A stretch of DNA of 64,000 bases from Massilia sp. IC2-278 (GTDB taxonomy: Bacteria; Pseudomonadota; Gammaproteobacteria; Burkholderiales; Burkholderiaceae_D). The stretch spans positions 20,959 to 84,958 of the forward strand of contig NZ_JAJFES010000018.1 in the NCBI RefSeq assembly GCF_020708045.1, in the 5' to 3' direction. Each line of letters begins with the position of its first letter. Position 1 is the stretch's first letter. Under the pieces are notes generated by a model. That model ran no database searches. It saw only the letters and a list, made by a program, of their open reading frames with translations, and had not been told where the DNA came from. Positions 14,301-22,294 of the stretch are shown piece after piece. The translations under genes and the position numbers were made by a program.

Positions 14301-16364
14301 TTACTTCTTCGTCTTGCCGGGCGGCGGCGCGGTCGGCTTGGCGTTGGCCAGGGCCACCAGCTTGGCGCAGTCGCTGTTCTCGCCAGGGCCGGTATTGATC
14401 AGCGGGAGCAGGGCCGCCACCGGCGCCGCGATGGTCGCCAGGGCTGCCGCGCCGCCCGCCTTCAGGGCCAGCGTCTTCTTGTCGACCGACACGTCCGGGT
14501 CGCTGAAGGTGCCGCGCACGTAGAGCGGGGCGCGCAGCGTGAACAGGCGCAGGGCCTTGGTCTCGGGTTTCACGGTCAGGTCCATGCCTTCGTTGCCCAG
14601 GTTGACGTTGCCGCTGACGTTGATGATCGCCTCTTTCGTATCGACCACGAAGACCTGCGACTGCATCACGCCCTTCTTGACGTCGAAGTCGGCCGCCAGG
14701 CAGTTCAGTTCCACCGGCTTGTCGCCGAACAGCTTGGTGAGCACCATGTTGCCCACGTTCAGGCCGGCCATCTCGAGCAGCATCTTGCTGATCGTGCCCT
14801 GGTTGACCAGTGCCTTGACCTCGCCGTTCGAGGTGCCGAGCAGGGAAGCGACCGAGGTGCCGGTGGCCGACAGTTGCGCGTCGCCGTTCACCTGGCCGAC
14901 CGTGGCCTGCATCTGCTCGATGGTCGGGAACAGTTGCTTGATCTGGATGTGGCGCGCCGAGACCTTGGCCGTGGCCGCGATGGTATTGCCGGCCGCGCCG
15001 CTGCCATCCAAACGGATCGTCGAGCGCAGCGTGCCCCCGGCCACGCCGAAGTCGAGCGGCGCCAGGGTGATGACGCCATCCTTCATGATCAGGTGGGCCG
15101 AGAGCTTGCTGATCGGCAGGGTCTTTTCGCGGACAATCTTGTCCGCTGCATACTTCACATCGGCGTCGATGGCTTTCCAGCGCTCGGTACGGAACTCTTC
15201 CACCGGCAAGACCTTGCCGCCCGGCTGCACCGCTTCCACGCCGCGCGCCTTCTTGCTGGCGTTCGAGTCGGCGCCGACCAGCGGGCCCAGATCCTCGAAC
15301 ACCAGCTTGTTCGACGCCACGTTGCCCGACAGCTTGCCGCGCGGCTTGCCGCCCTCGTAGACCAACTTGCCGTGGATGTCGCTGCTGCCGACCTTGCCCT
15401 TGAAGTCCTCGTAGGTCCAGCGCCCGTATTCACGGTCGAGCTCGCCGCGCAGGCGGCCAGCGGTCGAGAAGGCCGGGGTTTCCGGCAGCGTGATGCCGGT
15501 GAAGTTGTACAGGCGCGCCATGCTGCGGCCGGCCAGTTGCAGCTGCAAATCGACCGCCTTCAGCTTGGCCGGGGAGGTGACGGTGCCCTCGATCGCAATG
15601 CGGCTGGGGCCGCTGCGCATGTCGGCCTGGATCGGGTAGGGCGTGTTCTGGTCCTTCAGCGACAGCACCTGGCCCACCTTGCCGCCGCCCGTGACCGGCG
15701 CGCCGTTGTAGCTGCCGCCGACCTCGAAGCTGATGCCGTACTTCGGATCATTGGCGAGCGTGCGCACGTGGGCCGTGACGTCGGCCTTGGTGACGGCGTC
15801 GACGAAGCTCACCACGCCGTCGGTCAGGACCACGCGCTCGAGGTCGAGCTTCCACTTCGATTCCTTTTCCTCTTTCTTGTAGACCCAGTTGTAGTGACTG
15901 GCGTCGGTGCGCACCAGGTCCACGCGCGGCGAGTCGAAGCGCAGCACGGGGATGCCGATCGTGTGGTGCAGCAGGCCGAGCGGGTTCAGCGAGAACGAGA
16001 ACTGCTTCACCGCCGCCATGTCGGCCTGCTTCATGTGGGCCGGGTTGCCGACGTGGACGTCGTTGGCGATCAGGTGCGGCCAGGGAATCCAGTCGCGCAG
16101 GTTGCGGTCGCCCGGCGCCATGCTGCGCGCCGGGATTTCCCATTCCACGTTCAGGTTGCCGCGGATGGCGAACGGACGTTCGATGGCCTCGCTGACCTTG
16201 GCGTTCAGCCAGGGGCGGGCCTTGTTCCAGTCGAAGGTCAGGATGAAAATGACGGCGATGACCGGGATCGCAATCAGGATACCGATTGCGCTGAGGATGA
16301 TTTTCTTGCGGCGGCCGTTGTGGGGCTTGACGGCGCCGTGCTGGGGAGTTGTGGTGTCTGGCAT
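14301..16364 (-). CDS. AsmA-family protein
   Basis: A 687-residue AsmA-family protein. It has a short cytoplasmic N-terminus (PHNGRRKK), one membrane helix (about residues 22-43, IILSAIGILIAIPVIAVIFIL) and a long periplasmic beta-rich region ending in a Lys-rich tail. AsmA-like proteins are anchored in the inner membrane and are implicated in phospholipid transport to, and assembly of, the outer membrane. The N-terminal FDWNKARPWLNAKVSEAIERPFAI is typical of the family. A perfect GTGCG-N4-CGCAC site lies 62 bases upstream. It is likely transcribed alone. Confidence 0.85.
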   Translation of the reverse strand: MPDTTTPQHGAVKPHNGRRKKIILSAIGILIAIPVIAVIFILTFDWNKARPWLNAKVSEAIERPFAIRGNLNVEWEIPARSMAPGDRNLRDWIPWPHLIANDVHVGNPAHMKQADMAAVKQFSFSLNPLGLLHHTIGIPVLRFDSPRVDLVRTDASHYNWVYKKEEKESKWKLDLERVVLTDGVVSFVDAVTKADVTAHVRTLANDPKYGISFEVGGSYNGAPVTGGGKVGQVLSLKDQNTPYPIQADMRSGPSRIAIEGTVTSPAKLKAVDLQLQLAGRSMARLYNFTGITLPETPAFSTAGRLRGELDREYGRWTYEDFKGKVGSSDIHGKLVYEGGKPRGKLSGNVASNKLVFEDLGPLVGADSNASKKARGVEAVQPGGKVLPVEEFRTERWKAIDADVKYAADKIVREKTLPISKLSAHLIMKDGVITLAPLDFGVAGGTLRSTIRLDGSGAAGNTIAATAKVSARHIQIKQLFPTIEQMQATVGQVNGDAQLSATGTSVASLLGTSNGEVKALVNQGTISKMLLEMAGLNVGNMVLTKLFGDKPVELNCLAADFDVKKGVMQSQVFVVDTKEAIINVSGNVNLGNEGMDLTVKPETKALRLFTLRAPLYVRGTFSDPDVSVDKKTLALKAGGAAALATIAAPVAALLPLINTGPGENSDCAKLVALANAKPTAPPPGKTKK

Positions 16365-16397
16365 GACGATCCTTCGCTGGGTGTCAGTGTTGAAGCC

Positions 16398-16440
16398 AGC
16401 TTAGCGCAAAGACAAGGGTCATCAATGTGCGGTGTCGCAC
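16398..16440 (-). promoter_or_regulatory. Perfect GTGCG-N4-CGCAC site and -10, AsmA gene
   Basis: A perfect 14-bp inverted repeat at 16427-16440 is followed on the minus strand, after 23 bp, by TAAGCT (16398-16403). TGACCC lies within the spacer, resembling the GACCC found next to the sites at 21082 and 26188. Confidence 0.55.
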
Positions 16441-16476
16441 GCTGAAAACGGATGAGCATTGCGATCGGTGGTCAGT

Positions 16477-16518
16477 GTGCGCTAGCGTACCGAACTCGTC
16501 TCATAACAAGCTTATAAC
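16477..16518 (+). promoter_or_regulatory. Candidate Crp/Fnr-type site and -10, DUF4398 operon
   Basis: GTGCG-CTAG-CGTAC (16477-16490) differs from the perfect repeat at one base. After 22 bp comes TATAAC (16513-16518), the best -10 of the set. It leads to the gene at 16553 and probably to the genes up to 19773. The perfect site for AsmA lies 36 bp away, facing the other way. Confidence 0.6.
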
Positions 16519-16552
16519 GTTAACAACTTCCTCACATAAACAGGAGAACCGG

Positions 16553-16939
16553 ATGGACAAGCAATTCCCGATGAAGCGTGCAGTTGGCAGTGCTGCGCTG
16601 GCAGCGATGCTGGTACTGACCGGTTGCGCCAGCCAGAAAGCGCCGGCCACCGCCGATGTCGCGGTGTCGCGCAATGCAGTCCAGAACGCCGTGCAGGCGG
16701 GCGCCGCCGAGCTGGCCCCGGCCGAGATCACTGCGGCGCGCGCCAAGATGATGCGCGCCAACGAAGCCCTGGCCGCACGCGACTACAAGCTGGCGCGCGA
16801 GCTGGCCATGCAGGCCCAGGCCGATGCGCAACTGGCGCAGAGCAAGGCGAACTCGGCCAAGGCCACGGCTGCTTCCGACGCGCTGAACGAAGACCTGCGC
16901 GTGCTGCGCCAGGAAGTCGAGCGCGCGAACTCGCAGTAA
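16553..16939 (+). CDS. DUF4398-domain lipoprotein
   Basis: A 128-residue lipoprotein. The signal peptide ends in LVLTGCAS, giving a lipidated Cys near residue 25. The rest is a helical Ala-rich DUF4398 domain (ITAARAKMMRANEALAARDYKLARELAMQAQADAQLAQ) with coiled-coil character and a terminal acidic/basic helix. The domain is found with OmpA modules in envelope proteins, and the next gene encodes exactly that fusion. A GGAGAA ribosome site precedes the ATG. First gene of a likely six-gene stress operon. Confidence 0.8.
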   Translation: MDKQFPMKRAVGSAALAAMLVLTGCASQKAPATADVAVSRNAVQNAVQAGAAELAPAEITAARAKMMRANEALAARDYKLARELAMQAQADAQLAQSKANSAKATAASDALNEDLRVLRQEVERANSQ

Positions 16940-17093
16940 GAGCAATGAGGAGGACGGCAGTCGCCATGCGCGCCGTCCACCATGCAGTACGCCTGCACAT
17001 CCGTGCAGCACACCATGACAGCGCCGCACCGCGCATGCCGGCGCACCGCGATCCCATGCGCCATGCGGCGCCAACGACAAGGAGGGCAAGAAC

Positions 17094-17996
17094 ATGAAAA
17101 ACCGTTTCCTGAAACCGGCCGTCTTCGCCAGCGCCATCCTGCTGGCCGCCTGCAGCAGCACGCCGACCACCACGCCGACCCTGGACCAGGCGCGCGCCGA
17201 TTTCGTTTCCGCCAACAATAACCCGCAGGTCTCGACCTACGCGCCGATGGAGTTCCGCGACGCCAGCGCCGCGCTCGACGCCGCCAACACCGCCGCCGCC
17301 AAGAAGGAAAGCCTGGAAGACATCGACCGCCTGGCCTATGTGGCCAAGCAGAAGATCGCCACCGCCCAGGAAGTGGCGCGCGCCAAGGCCGCCGAAGCGA
17401 ATATCGCGAACGCCTCGATGGAGCGCAACGCCGTGCGCCTGGAAGCGCGCACCGCCGAAGCCGAACGCGCCAAGCGCGAAGCCGAAGCCGCCCAGGCCGC
17501 CGCCATGGCCGCCCAGCAGCAGGCGAACGCCGCCGCCGACCAGAACCGCGCCCTGGCCGAACGCGCCGCCAAGCTCGAAGCGATGCTGGTCGAACTGCAC
17601 GCCAAGCAGACCGAGCGCGGCATGGTCGTCACCATCGGCGACGTGCTGTTCGCGACCGGCCAGGCGACCCTGACGCCTAACGGAACCTCGACCCTGCGCA
17701 AGCTCGCCGAGGTGATGCAGCAGAACCCGGAGCGTACCGTGCTGGTCGAAGGTTTTACCGACAGCACCGGCAGCTCGAGCTTCAACCAGGACTTGTCGCA
17801 GCGCCGCGCCAACGCGGTCGCCACGGCACTGGGTGAAATGGGCATCGAGCGCCAGCGCATCGCCACCAAGGCCTATGGCGAAGCCTTCCCGGTCGCAGGC
17901 AACGATACCGCCGGCAACCGCCAGCTGAACCGCCGTGTCGAGATCGTGCTGTCGAACGGCAATGCGCCGATTCCGCAACGCACTGCCGGACGCTGA
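17094..17996 (+). CDS. OmpA-family lipoprotein with DUF4398 region
   Basis: A 300-residue outer-membrane lipoprotein (lipobox LLAAC, Cys near 19). An N-terminal DUF4398-like region (about 30-100) is followed by a long Ala/Glu/Arg coiled coil (about 100-170) and a C-terminal OmpA-like domain (about 180-290; TDSTGSSSFNQDLSQRRA, terminal NRRVEIVL). The OmpA domain would bind peptidoglycan, and the coiled coil could span the periplasm. The 154 bases before it hold a short hairpin (GGACGGC/GCCGTCC) but no gene. It follows the DUF4398 lipoprotein gene, which may be its partner. Confidence 0.85.
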   Translation: MKNRFLKPAVFASAILLAACSSTPTTTPTLDQARADFVSANNNPQVSTYAPMEFRDASAALDAANTAAAKKESLEDIDRLAYVAKQKIATAQEVARAKAAEANIANASMERNAVRLEARTAEAERAKREAEAAQAAAMAAQQQANAAADQNRALAERAAKLEAMLVELHAKQTERGMVVTIGDVLFATGQATLTPNGTSTLRKLAEVMQQNPERTVLVEGFTDSTGSSSFNQDLSQRRANAVATALGEMGIERQRIATKAYGEAFPVAGNDTAGNRQLNRRVEIVLSNGNAPIPQRTAGR

Positions 17997-18045
17997 GCAG
18001 GCGGACCCTTAGTTGAAGTAAATGAGCCGAGGTAAAGGAATCATC

Positions 18046-18585
18046 ATGGAACAGTCCGGCAAGCCCCTGGCACACGGCTTCGACATCGAAGCCATCCGCC
18101 GCGCCGCCGCCAACATCGACGAAGGCGCCGTCACCGACGGCTACGCGGCCGACCGCGAAGCCGTCATCGCCATGCTGAACGATGCGCTCGCCACCGAGCT
18201 GCTGTGCGTGCTGCGTTATAAACGCCACTACTACACGGTGAGCGGGCCGAACAACGGCGCCCTGAAGGCCGAGTTCCTGGAACACGCCCAGCAGGAGCAG
18301 GACCACGCCGACCGCATCGCCGAGCGCATCGTGCAACTGAACGGTTCGCCGAACTTCAACCCGGCCACGCTGACCGCGCGTTCGCATGCCGAGTACGACG
18401 ATTCCGACGATACCCAGGCCATGGTGCGCGCCGACCTCATCGCCGAGCGCGTGGCCATCGAGTCCTATCGCCAGATGATCCAGGCGATCGGCGACAAGGA
18501 CCCGACCACGCGCCAGATGCTGACCGAGATCCTCGCCGTCGAGGAAGAGCATGCCGACGACATGCGCGATTTCCTCGTGCCGTAA
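18046..18585 (+). CDS. Ferritin-like / bacterioferritin-like protein
   Basis: A 179-residue four-helix protein of the ferritin-like superfamily. Putative di-iron ligands are in place: E in ATELLCVLRYKRHYY, E-x2-H in EFLEHAQQEQDHADRI, E in AERVAIESYRQM and E-x2-H in VEEEHADDM. Such proteins oxidise and store iron or protect DNA from iron-driven damage. The usual haem methionine of bacterioferritin is not evident, so Dps-like or ferritin-like activity is as likely. The start is the ATG after GGTAAAGGAA; an upstream start at 18022 has no better site. It sits 49 bases after the OmpA gene. Confidence 0.8.
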   Translation: MEQSGKPLAHGFDIEAIRRAAANIDEGAVTDGYAADREAVIAMLNDALATELLCVLRYKRHYYTVSGPNNGALKAEFLEHAQQEQDHADRIAERIVQLNGSPNFNPATLTARSHAEYDDSDDTQAMVRADLIAERVAIESYRQMIQAIGDKDPTTRQMLTEILAVEEEHADDMRDFLVP

Positions 18586-18627
18586 CCACGTTTTATCCAA
18601 CCCCATAACCAACAACAGGAGTACATC

Positions 18628-18951
18628 ATGCAAGACACCACCGCCCGCTCGATCGACAACGGCCTGAACAATGCAAATGCCGACATGAAAGTCCTGGTCA
18701 AGGATGCGCAATCGCTGCTGAGCGCAGCCGCTTCGCTGACCGGCGACAAGGCCGACGAGCTGCGTTCGCGCGGCATGGAACTGCTGGACCGCGCCATGGG
18801 CAAGGCCAGCCAGTACCAGGGTCAAGCTGTCGTCAAGAGCAAGGAACTGGCGCACACGGCCGATGTCTACGTAAAAGACAACCCATGGCGCACCGTCGTT
18901 GCTGCCGCCAGCGTCGGCCTGCTGGTCGGCATCGTCTTGGGTCGTAAATAA
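18628..18951 (+). CDS. DUF883 (ElaB/YqjD-like) membrane-anchored protein
   Basis: A 107-residue protein with a long amphipathic N-terminal helix and one C-terminal membrane helix (VVAAASVGLLVGIVLGRK, preceded by the DNPWRTV signature). This is the ElaB/YqjD/YgaM (DUF883) pattern; YqjD of E. coli is a stationary-phase inner-membrane protein that binds ribosomes. It is followed by YqjE-like and YqjK-like genes, reproducing the E. coli yqjD-yqjE-yqjK order. Confidence 0.85.
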   Translation: MQDTTARSIDNGLNNANADMKVLVKDAQSLLSAAASLTGDKADELRSRGMELLDRAMGKASQYQGQAVVKSKELAHTADVYVKDNPWRTVVAAASVGLLVGIVLGRK

Positions 18952-18969
18952 CACACGTCGGAGAGCGCC

Positions 18970-19356
18970 ATGGAAAAGACCGACACCGTTGTACATGGTC
19001 CCGGACTCATGGGCGGCATCTCCGGCCTGGCGAAGAACCTGTTCGGCCTCATCGTGTCCCGCGTGGAATTAGCGGCACTCGAGTTGTCGGAAGTGCGCAA
19101 CCACGCGATCGAACTGCTGGCGATCTTCGCCGGCGCGATTCTCGCCGTGTGGTTCGCACTGGCCTACGGCACCGCGACAATCGTGGCGCTGGCCTGGGAC
19201 GCCATGGGCTGGAAGATCCTGCTGGTGCTGTTCCTCGTGTTCCTCGTCATCACGGCCGTGCTGGTGATGCGCGGAATGGCGATGCTCAAGCAGGGCAAGC
19301 TCGCCTTCCCGGAAACGATGAACGAATTGCGCAACGACCGCGACGCACTGCTGTAA
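18970..19356 (+). CDS. YqjE-like phage-holin-superfamily protein
   Basis: A 128-residue membrane protein of the DUF1469 / 'phage holin family' (YqjE). It has an N-terminal helix (LFGLIVSRVELAALELSE) and two adjacent membrane segments (AIELLAIFAGAILAVWFALAY and ILLVLFLVFLVITAVLVM). The C-terminal FPETMNELRNDRDAL is typical of YqjE. Despite the family name there is no phage context; it lies between the YqjD-like and YqjK-like genes. Confidence 0.85.
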   Translation: MEKTDTVVHGPGLMGGISGLAKNLFGLIVSRVELAALELSEVRNHAIELLAIFAGAILAVWFALAYGTATIVALAWDAMGWKILLVLFLVFLVITAVLVMRGMAMLKQGKLAFPETMNELRNDRDALL

Positions 19357-19377
19357 GCGTCTACCAGGGGAGGGAAC

Positions 19378-19773
19378 ATGGACAAGCATCATCATCATAA
19401 CGACGAACCGACCGGCCTGGCCGGTCACAAGCACAGCCGCGACCCTGCAACCCGCAAGGCCGAGTTGCTGCGCGAGGGCGAGTTCTACCGTGCCGGGGTG
19501 GCGTACGCGCGCGCACAAGTGAAACACGGCGCGCGGCCCGAAGTCATGTTACATTCTGCTTTCGACCACGCGACATGGGCACTTCGGGCCAGGGCTGATG
19601 CTCTGCTGAAACCCACGGGTACCAGCATCTCGGTCCTGATGCCGTATGGCCTGGCTGCCTTCAACTTCGTGCGCCAGCGGCGCATGGGCAAGCAGGCACT
19701 GGCAGGTGCGGTACTGCTGGGTGTAGCGGGCTGGTTCATGCAGAAGCGCCGGGCAGCACGCGAAGTATCCTGA
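19378..19773 (+). CDS. YqjK-like hypothetical protein with His-rich start
   Basis: A 131-residue protein. The N-terminus is His-rich (MDKHHHHNDEP, then GHKHSR). The middle is basic and helical, and the C-terminus has a membrane segment (ALAGAVLLGVAGWFM) followed by QKRRAAR. Position after yqjD-yqjE-like genes suggests a YqjK counterpart, although similarity is only in layout. The His cluster could bind metal, which is interesting beside a ferritin-like gene, but may be incidental. Confidence 0.6.
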   Translation: MDKHHHHNDEPTGLAGHKHSRDPATRKAELLREGEFYRAGVAYARAQVKHGARPEVMLHSAFDHATWALRARADALLKPTGTSISVLMPYGLAAFNFVRQRRMGKQALAGAVLLGVAGWFMQKRRAAREVS

Positions 19774-19935
19774 GCACGGCCGCGTTGCATGCGGCTTGCC
19801 TGGAATGCGCAACCCGTTTGCGCTCCTGGCAAGCCCGATCCTCGCGGTGTCGACGAAAGAATATGGTGGGGCTTGAGCGGCGTCGCAATCGTTGATTGGG
19901 CGCCGTCTTTTTTTGCTGATGGCCTGCAGACGGCC

Positions 19936-20469
19936 TCAGCGCCCCACCGTGGTAGTTCCGGCGCCGGCTGCCTGTTCCGTGCCGGCATTGCCCGTGCTGC
20001 CGGAACCTGTGCCGCCGGCGTCCGAGCTGCCAGCATTGCTGGAACCGGCATTGCTGGACCCCACGTTGTTCGAGCCAGCGCTGCTGGCACCCGCATTGCT
20101 GGAACCCGCGCTGCCGGCGCCAGCCTGCACCGGCGCCTCGGCGCGCACCGCCTTCATTTCGCTTTCCCAGGTGGCCTGGGCAGTCTTCAAGCAAGCCTGG
20201 CGCTCTGCCGCCGGCCCCGCCTTGCAGGCATTCTTCGCTTCATCCAATGCCGCGCCGATTTCCTTGGTACGCGTACGCATGCGTTCCTGGCGCGTCGTGT
20301 CTTCCTTGGACCAGCGCACCGGGTCGCCCTGGGCGATCTCGCGCGCCTGCTTGCTGGCCGCGGCCGGCGGCACGTTAGCATCGGTGCTGGCCTGGGCCAG
20401 GGCGAGGGGTGCGGCGGCGGCGAGGCAGGCGCCAAGCACGGCGCGTCCGGCGATCGTTCGAAGCTTCAT
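19936..20469 (-). CDS. Secreted hypothetical protein with Ser-Asn-Ala-Gly repeats
   Basis: A 177-residue exported protein (signal peptide AVLGACLAAAAPLALAQA). The middle has a charged helix with two cysteines (NACKAGPAAERQACLKTAQ). The C-terminal third is a low-complexity stretch of about eight repeats built on AGSSNAGSS, likely disordered. A GGAGG ribosome site precedes the ATG. Proteins of this plan are common beside BON and glycine-zipper genes; function unknown. The paired cysteines recall the 205-residue protein at 21229-21846. It lies 90 bases downstream of the SlyB-like gene. Confidence 0.65.
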   Translation of the reverse strand: MKLRTIAGRAVLGACLAAAAPLALAQASTDANVPPAAASKQAREIAQGDPVRWSKEDTTRQERMRTRTKEIGAALDEAKNACKAGPAAERQACLKTAQATWESEMKAVRAEAPVQAGAGSAGSSNAGASSAGSNNVGSSNAGSSNAGSSDAGGTGSGSTGNAGTEQAAGAGTTTVGR

Positions 20470-20490
20470 GATGACCTCCACAAAGAATGC

Positions 20491-20510
20491 GGGCCGGCGC
20501 AGGCCGGCCC
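20491..20510 (-). terminator. Possible terminator or attenuator hairpin
   Basis: An 8-bp GC-only stem (GGGCCGGC at 20491-20498, GCCGGCCC at 20503-20510) is followed on the minus strand by GCATTCTTTG, a weak T-run. It lies between the SlyB-like gene and the 177-residue gene and may reduce readthrough. Confidence 0.45.
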
Positions 20511-20559
20511 GTGGGCGTTTCGACAAGGAGGGAGCCGGGGAGCGCTCCCGGATACGGTC

Positions 20560-21024
20560 TTAGTAGCGGTAGACGCGGCCGTCGACCAGGCGCACGCGGT
20601 TGCCCACGCGCAGGTCGTAGACGCTGTCCTGGACCACGGTACGGTATTCGCCGTTGTCCATGCGCACGTTCACCTGGTACATCTCCTGGCCATTGCCGGC
20701 ATTCCGGTTGCGCTCGACATTGTTGCCGATGGCGGCGCCGGCCACGCCGCCGGCCACCGTGGCCGCCGTACGGCCGCTGCCGCTGCCGACCTGGTTGCCC
20801 GCGAGGGCGCCGATCAGCGCGCCGGCCACGGCGCCGCCGCCGCTGGTGCGGTTTTCGGCCTGGGTCACCTGGATCGACTCGATCGTGCCGTAGCCCATCG
20901 AGGCGGTGTTGTTGTAGCCGCTGTTGTAGCCATTGTTGCCGTACGAAGGGCCGTTGCTGGCGCAACCGGCGAGGACGGCGCTGGCTGCGACGACCGCAGC
21001 TGCAAGGGTGCGGGTAGCTTTCAT
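20560..21024 (-). CDS. SlyB-like glycine-zipper lipoprotein
   Basis: A 154-residue outer-membrane lipoprotein (lipobox AVLAGC, Cys near 20). An Asn/Gly/Tyr-rich spacer (YGNNGYNSGYNN) is followed by a short beta segment (GTIESIQVTQ), a double glycine zipper (GAVAGALIGALAGNQVGSGSG and AGGVAGAAIGNNVE) and a C-terminal beta domain (YQVNVRMDNGEYRTV, VGNRVRLVDGRVYRY). This is the SlyB/PcpY-type organisation. A perfect GTGCG-N4-CGCAC site lies upstream with a TATTCT -10. Confidence 0.85.
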   Translation of the reverse strand: MKATRTLAAAVVAASAVLAGCASNGPSYGNNGYNSGYNNTASMGYGTIESIQVTQAENRTSGGGAVAGALIGALAGNQVGSGSGRTAATVAGGVAGAAIGNNVERNRNAGNGQEMYQVNVRMDNGEYRTVVQDSVYDLRVGNRVRLVDGRVYRY

Positions 21025-21053
21025 ATTGTTCTCCTGGCAAATGATGTATGGCC

Positions 21054-21095
21054 AGAATAGGCAGTGCGGAGCAGGGGGTCTGTGCGATGACGCAC
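21054..21095 (-). promoter_or_regulatory. Perfect GTGCG-N4-CGCAC site and -10, SlyB-like gene
   Basis: A perfect repeat at 21082-21095 (GTGCG-ATGA-CGCAC on the plus strand). On the minus strand AGACCCCC follows directly, and after 22 bp TATTCT (21054-21059). The layout is nearly identical to the site at 26159-26201. The plus-strand side has no convincing -10, so the divergent gene at 21229 is probably not its target. Confidence 0.65.
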
Positions 21096-21228
21096 TCATT
21101 GTTGCCGAGTTGCTAATGCTGAGCAGTATCACGCTGTTGTGTTCGACACCGTACAGAAATACACCGTCAAGGAGCGTAAAACATCATATGTGTTGACAGA
21201 TAGAGCACAAATGGAGCACTCGAAGAAC

Positions 21229-21846
21229 ATGACGACAAGAATGAAAAATACGCATGCCCTGCTGATCCTCGGCGCCGCCCTGTTGTGGGTAGGCCATGCC
21301 CGCGCCCAGGCCGTCACGACGCCGGCCACGCCGGCCGCCACCGCGGCGGCAACTGCGGGCACGACGCCGGTGCCCGACGCCAAGACGGCCTATGAACGGG
21401 CGCGCGACACGGCCGCCGCCAACTACAAGACGGCGCGGGCGCGCTGCGACAGCCTGAGCGGCAACCCGCACGACGTGTGCGAGGCCGAGGCCAAGGCCGA
21501 GCGCGTGCGCACCGAAGAAGAAGCCGGCGCCGCCTACAAGAACACCCTGAAGGCCTATACCCAGGCCCGCATGCGCATCGCCGACGCCAACCATGCGCGC
21601 GACAAGGCGCGCTGCGGGGCGCTGGCGGGCAACGACCGCGACGTGTGCATCAAGCAGGCCAAGGCGACCCTGGTCGCCGCTCAGGCCGATGCCACCGCGG
21701 ACCGCAAGATGATCGAGGCGCGCAGCAATGCGCGCGAAGACAAACTGACGGCTGAATACCGGGTCGCACTGCAGAAGTGCGATGCGTTTGCCGGCGCGGC
21801 GAAGGACCAATGTGTCCAGGCCGCAAAAACCGCGTACGGCAAGTGA
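21229..21846 (+). CDS. Secreted hypothetical protein with Cys-rich helices
   Basis: A 205-residue exported protein (signal LLILGAALLWVGHARAQA). An Ala/Thr/Pro linker is followed by helical repeats that each carry a Cys pair (ARCDSLSGNPHDVCEAEAK, ARCGALAGNDRDVCIKQAK, KCDAFAGAAKDQCVQAAK). The three-fold CD-x4-G-x5-C unit is clear and suggests disulfide-stapled helices in the periplasm. Family not recognised, though proteins with this repeat occur widely in Oxalobacteraceae and Burkholderia. Starts at 21229 and 21241 are both possible; ribosome sites are weak. Confidence 0.65.
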   Translation: MTTRMKNTHALLILGAALLWVGHARAQAVTTPATPAATAAATAGTTPVPDAKTAYERARDTAAANYKTARARCDSLSGNPHDVCEAEAKAERVRTEEEAGAAYKNTLKAYTQARMRIADANHARDKARCGALAGNDRDVCIKQAKATLVAAQADATADRKMIEARSNAREDKLTAEYRVALQKCDAFAGAAKDQCVQAAKTAYGK

Positions 21847-21930
21847 CGTACCGGCCCCGCTCGCAGTGAGCAAGCAGTAAACATACGACGCAGTGAATAT
21901 TTTTTGACCAACGAAAGAAAGGGATACATC

Positions 21931-22245
21931 ATGAAAATCACCCAACGCCTGGCCACCGCTGTCTTCACCGGCGCACTCGCCTTCACCATGGTCGGTTGCG
22001 CTTCCGGCCCGCAAAAGGAAAGCGCCGGCGAATACGTCGACGACAGCGTCATCACCGCCAAGGTGAAGGCTGCCTTCGCCGCCGACTCGAACGTCAAGGC
22101 AACCGAAATCAACGTCGAAACCTTCAAGGGCGACGTCCAGCTGTCGGGCTTCGTGTCCGATGCCGGCGATGCGCAGAAAGCCGTCGCGATCGCCCGCGGC
22201 GTGAAGGGTGTAAGCTCGGTCAAGAACGATATCCGCGTGAAGTAA
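21931..22245 (+). CDS. BON-domain lipoprotein
   Basis: A 104-residue lipoprotein (lipobox MVGC, Cys near 23) with a single BON domain at about residues 35-104 (VITAKVKAAFAADSNVKATEINVETFKGDVQ is its first half, ending VSSVKNDIRVK). It has the same plan as the BON protein at 13858-14178, whose last residues are VHNDLRLK; they are probably paralogues. Such proteins are periplasmic and osmotic-stress related by family. The start follows a GAAAGGG ribosome site. I could not find a convincing GTGCG-N4-CGCAC site upstream. Confidence 0.85.
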   Translation: MKITQRLATAVFTGALAFTMVGCASGPQKESAGEYVDDSVITAKVKAAFAADSNVKATEINVETFKGDVQLSGFVSDAGDAQKAVAIARGVKGVSSVKNDIRVK

Positions 22246-22294
22246 TCCACGCAGCCGGGGCGGCGCGGTCCGGCGACTAACATTCGGCAAACAC

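Noticed and set aside
18970..19356. A prophage signal from the 'phage holin' family name
   Set aside because: The gene sits in a yqjD-yqjE-yqjK-like order with no phage genes around it.
21082..21095. The repeat as activator of the divergent plus-strand gene at 21229
   Set aside because: No -10-like hexamer lies 22-23 bp downstream on the plus strand; the minus-strand side fits well.
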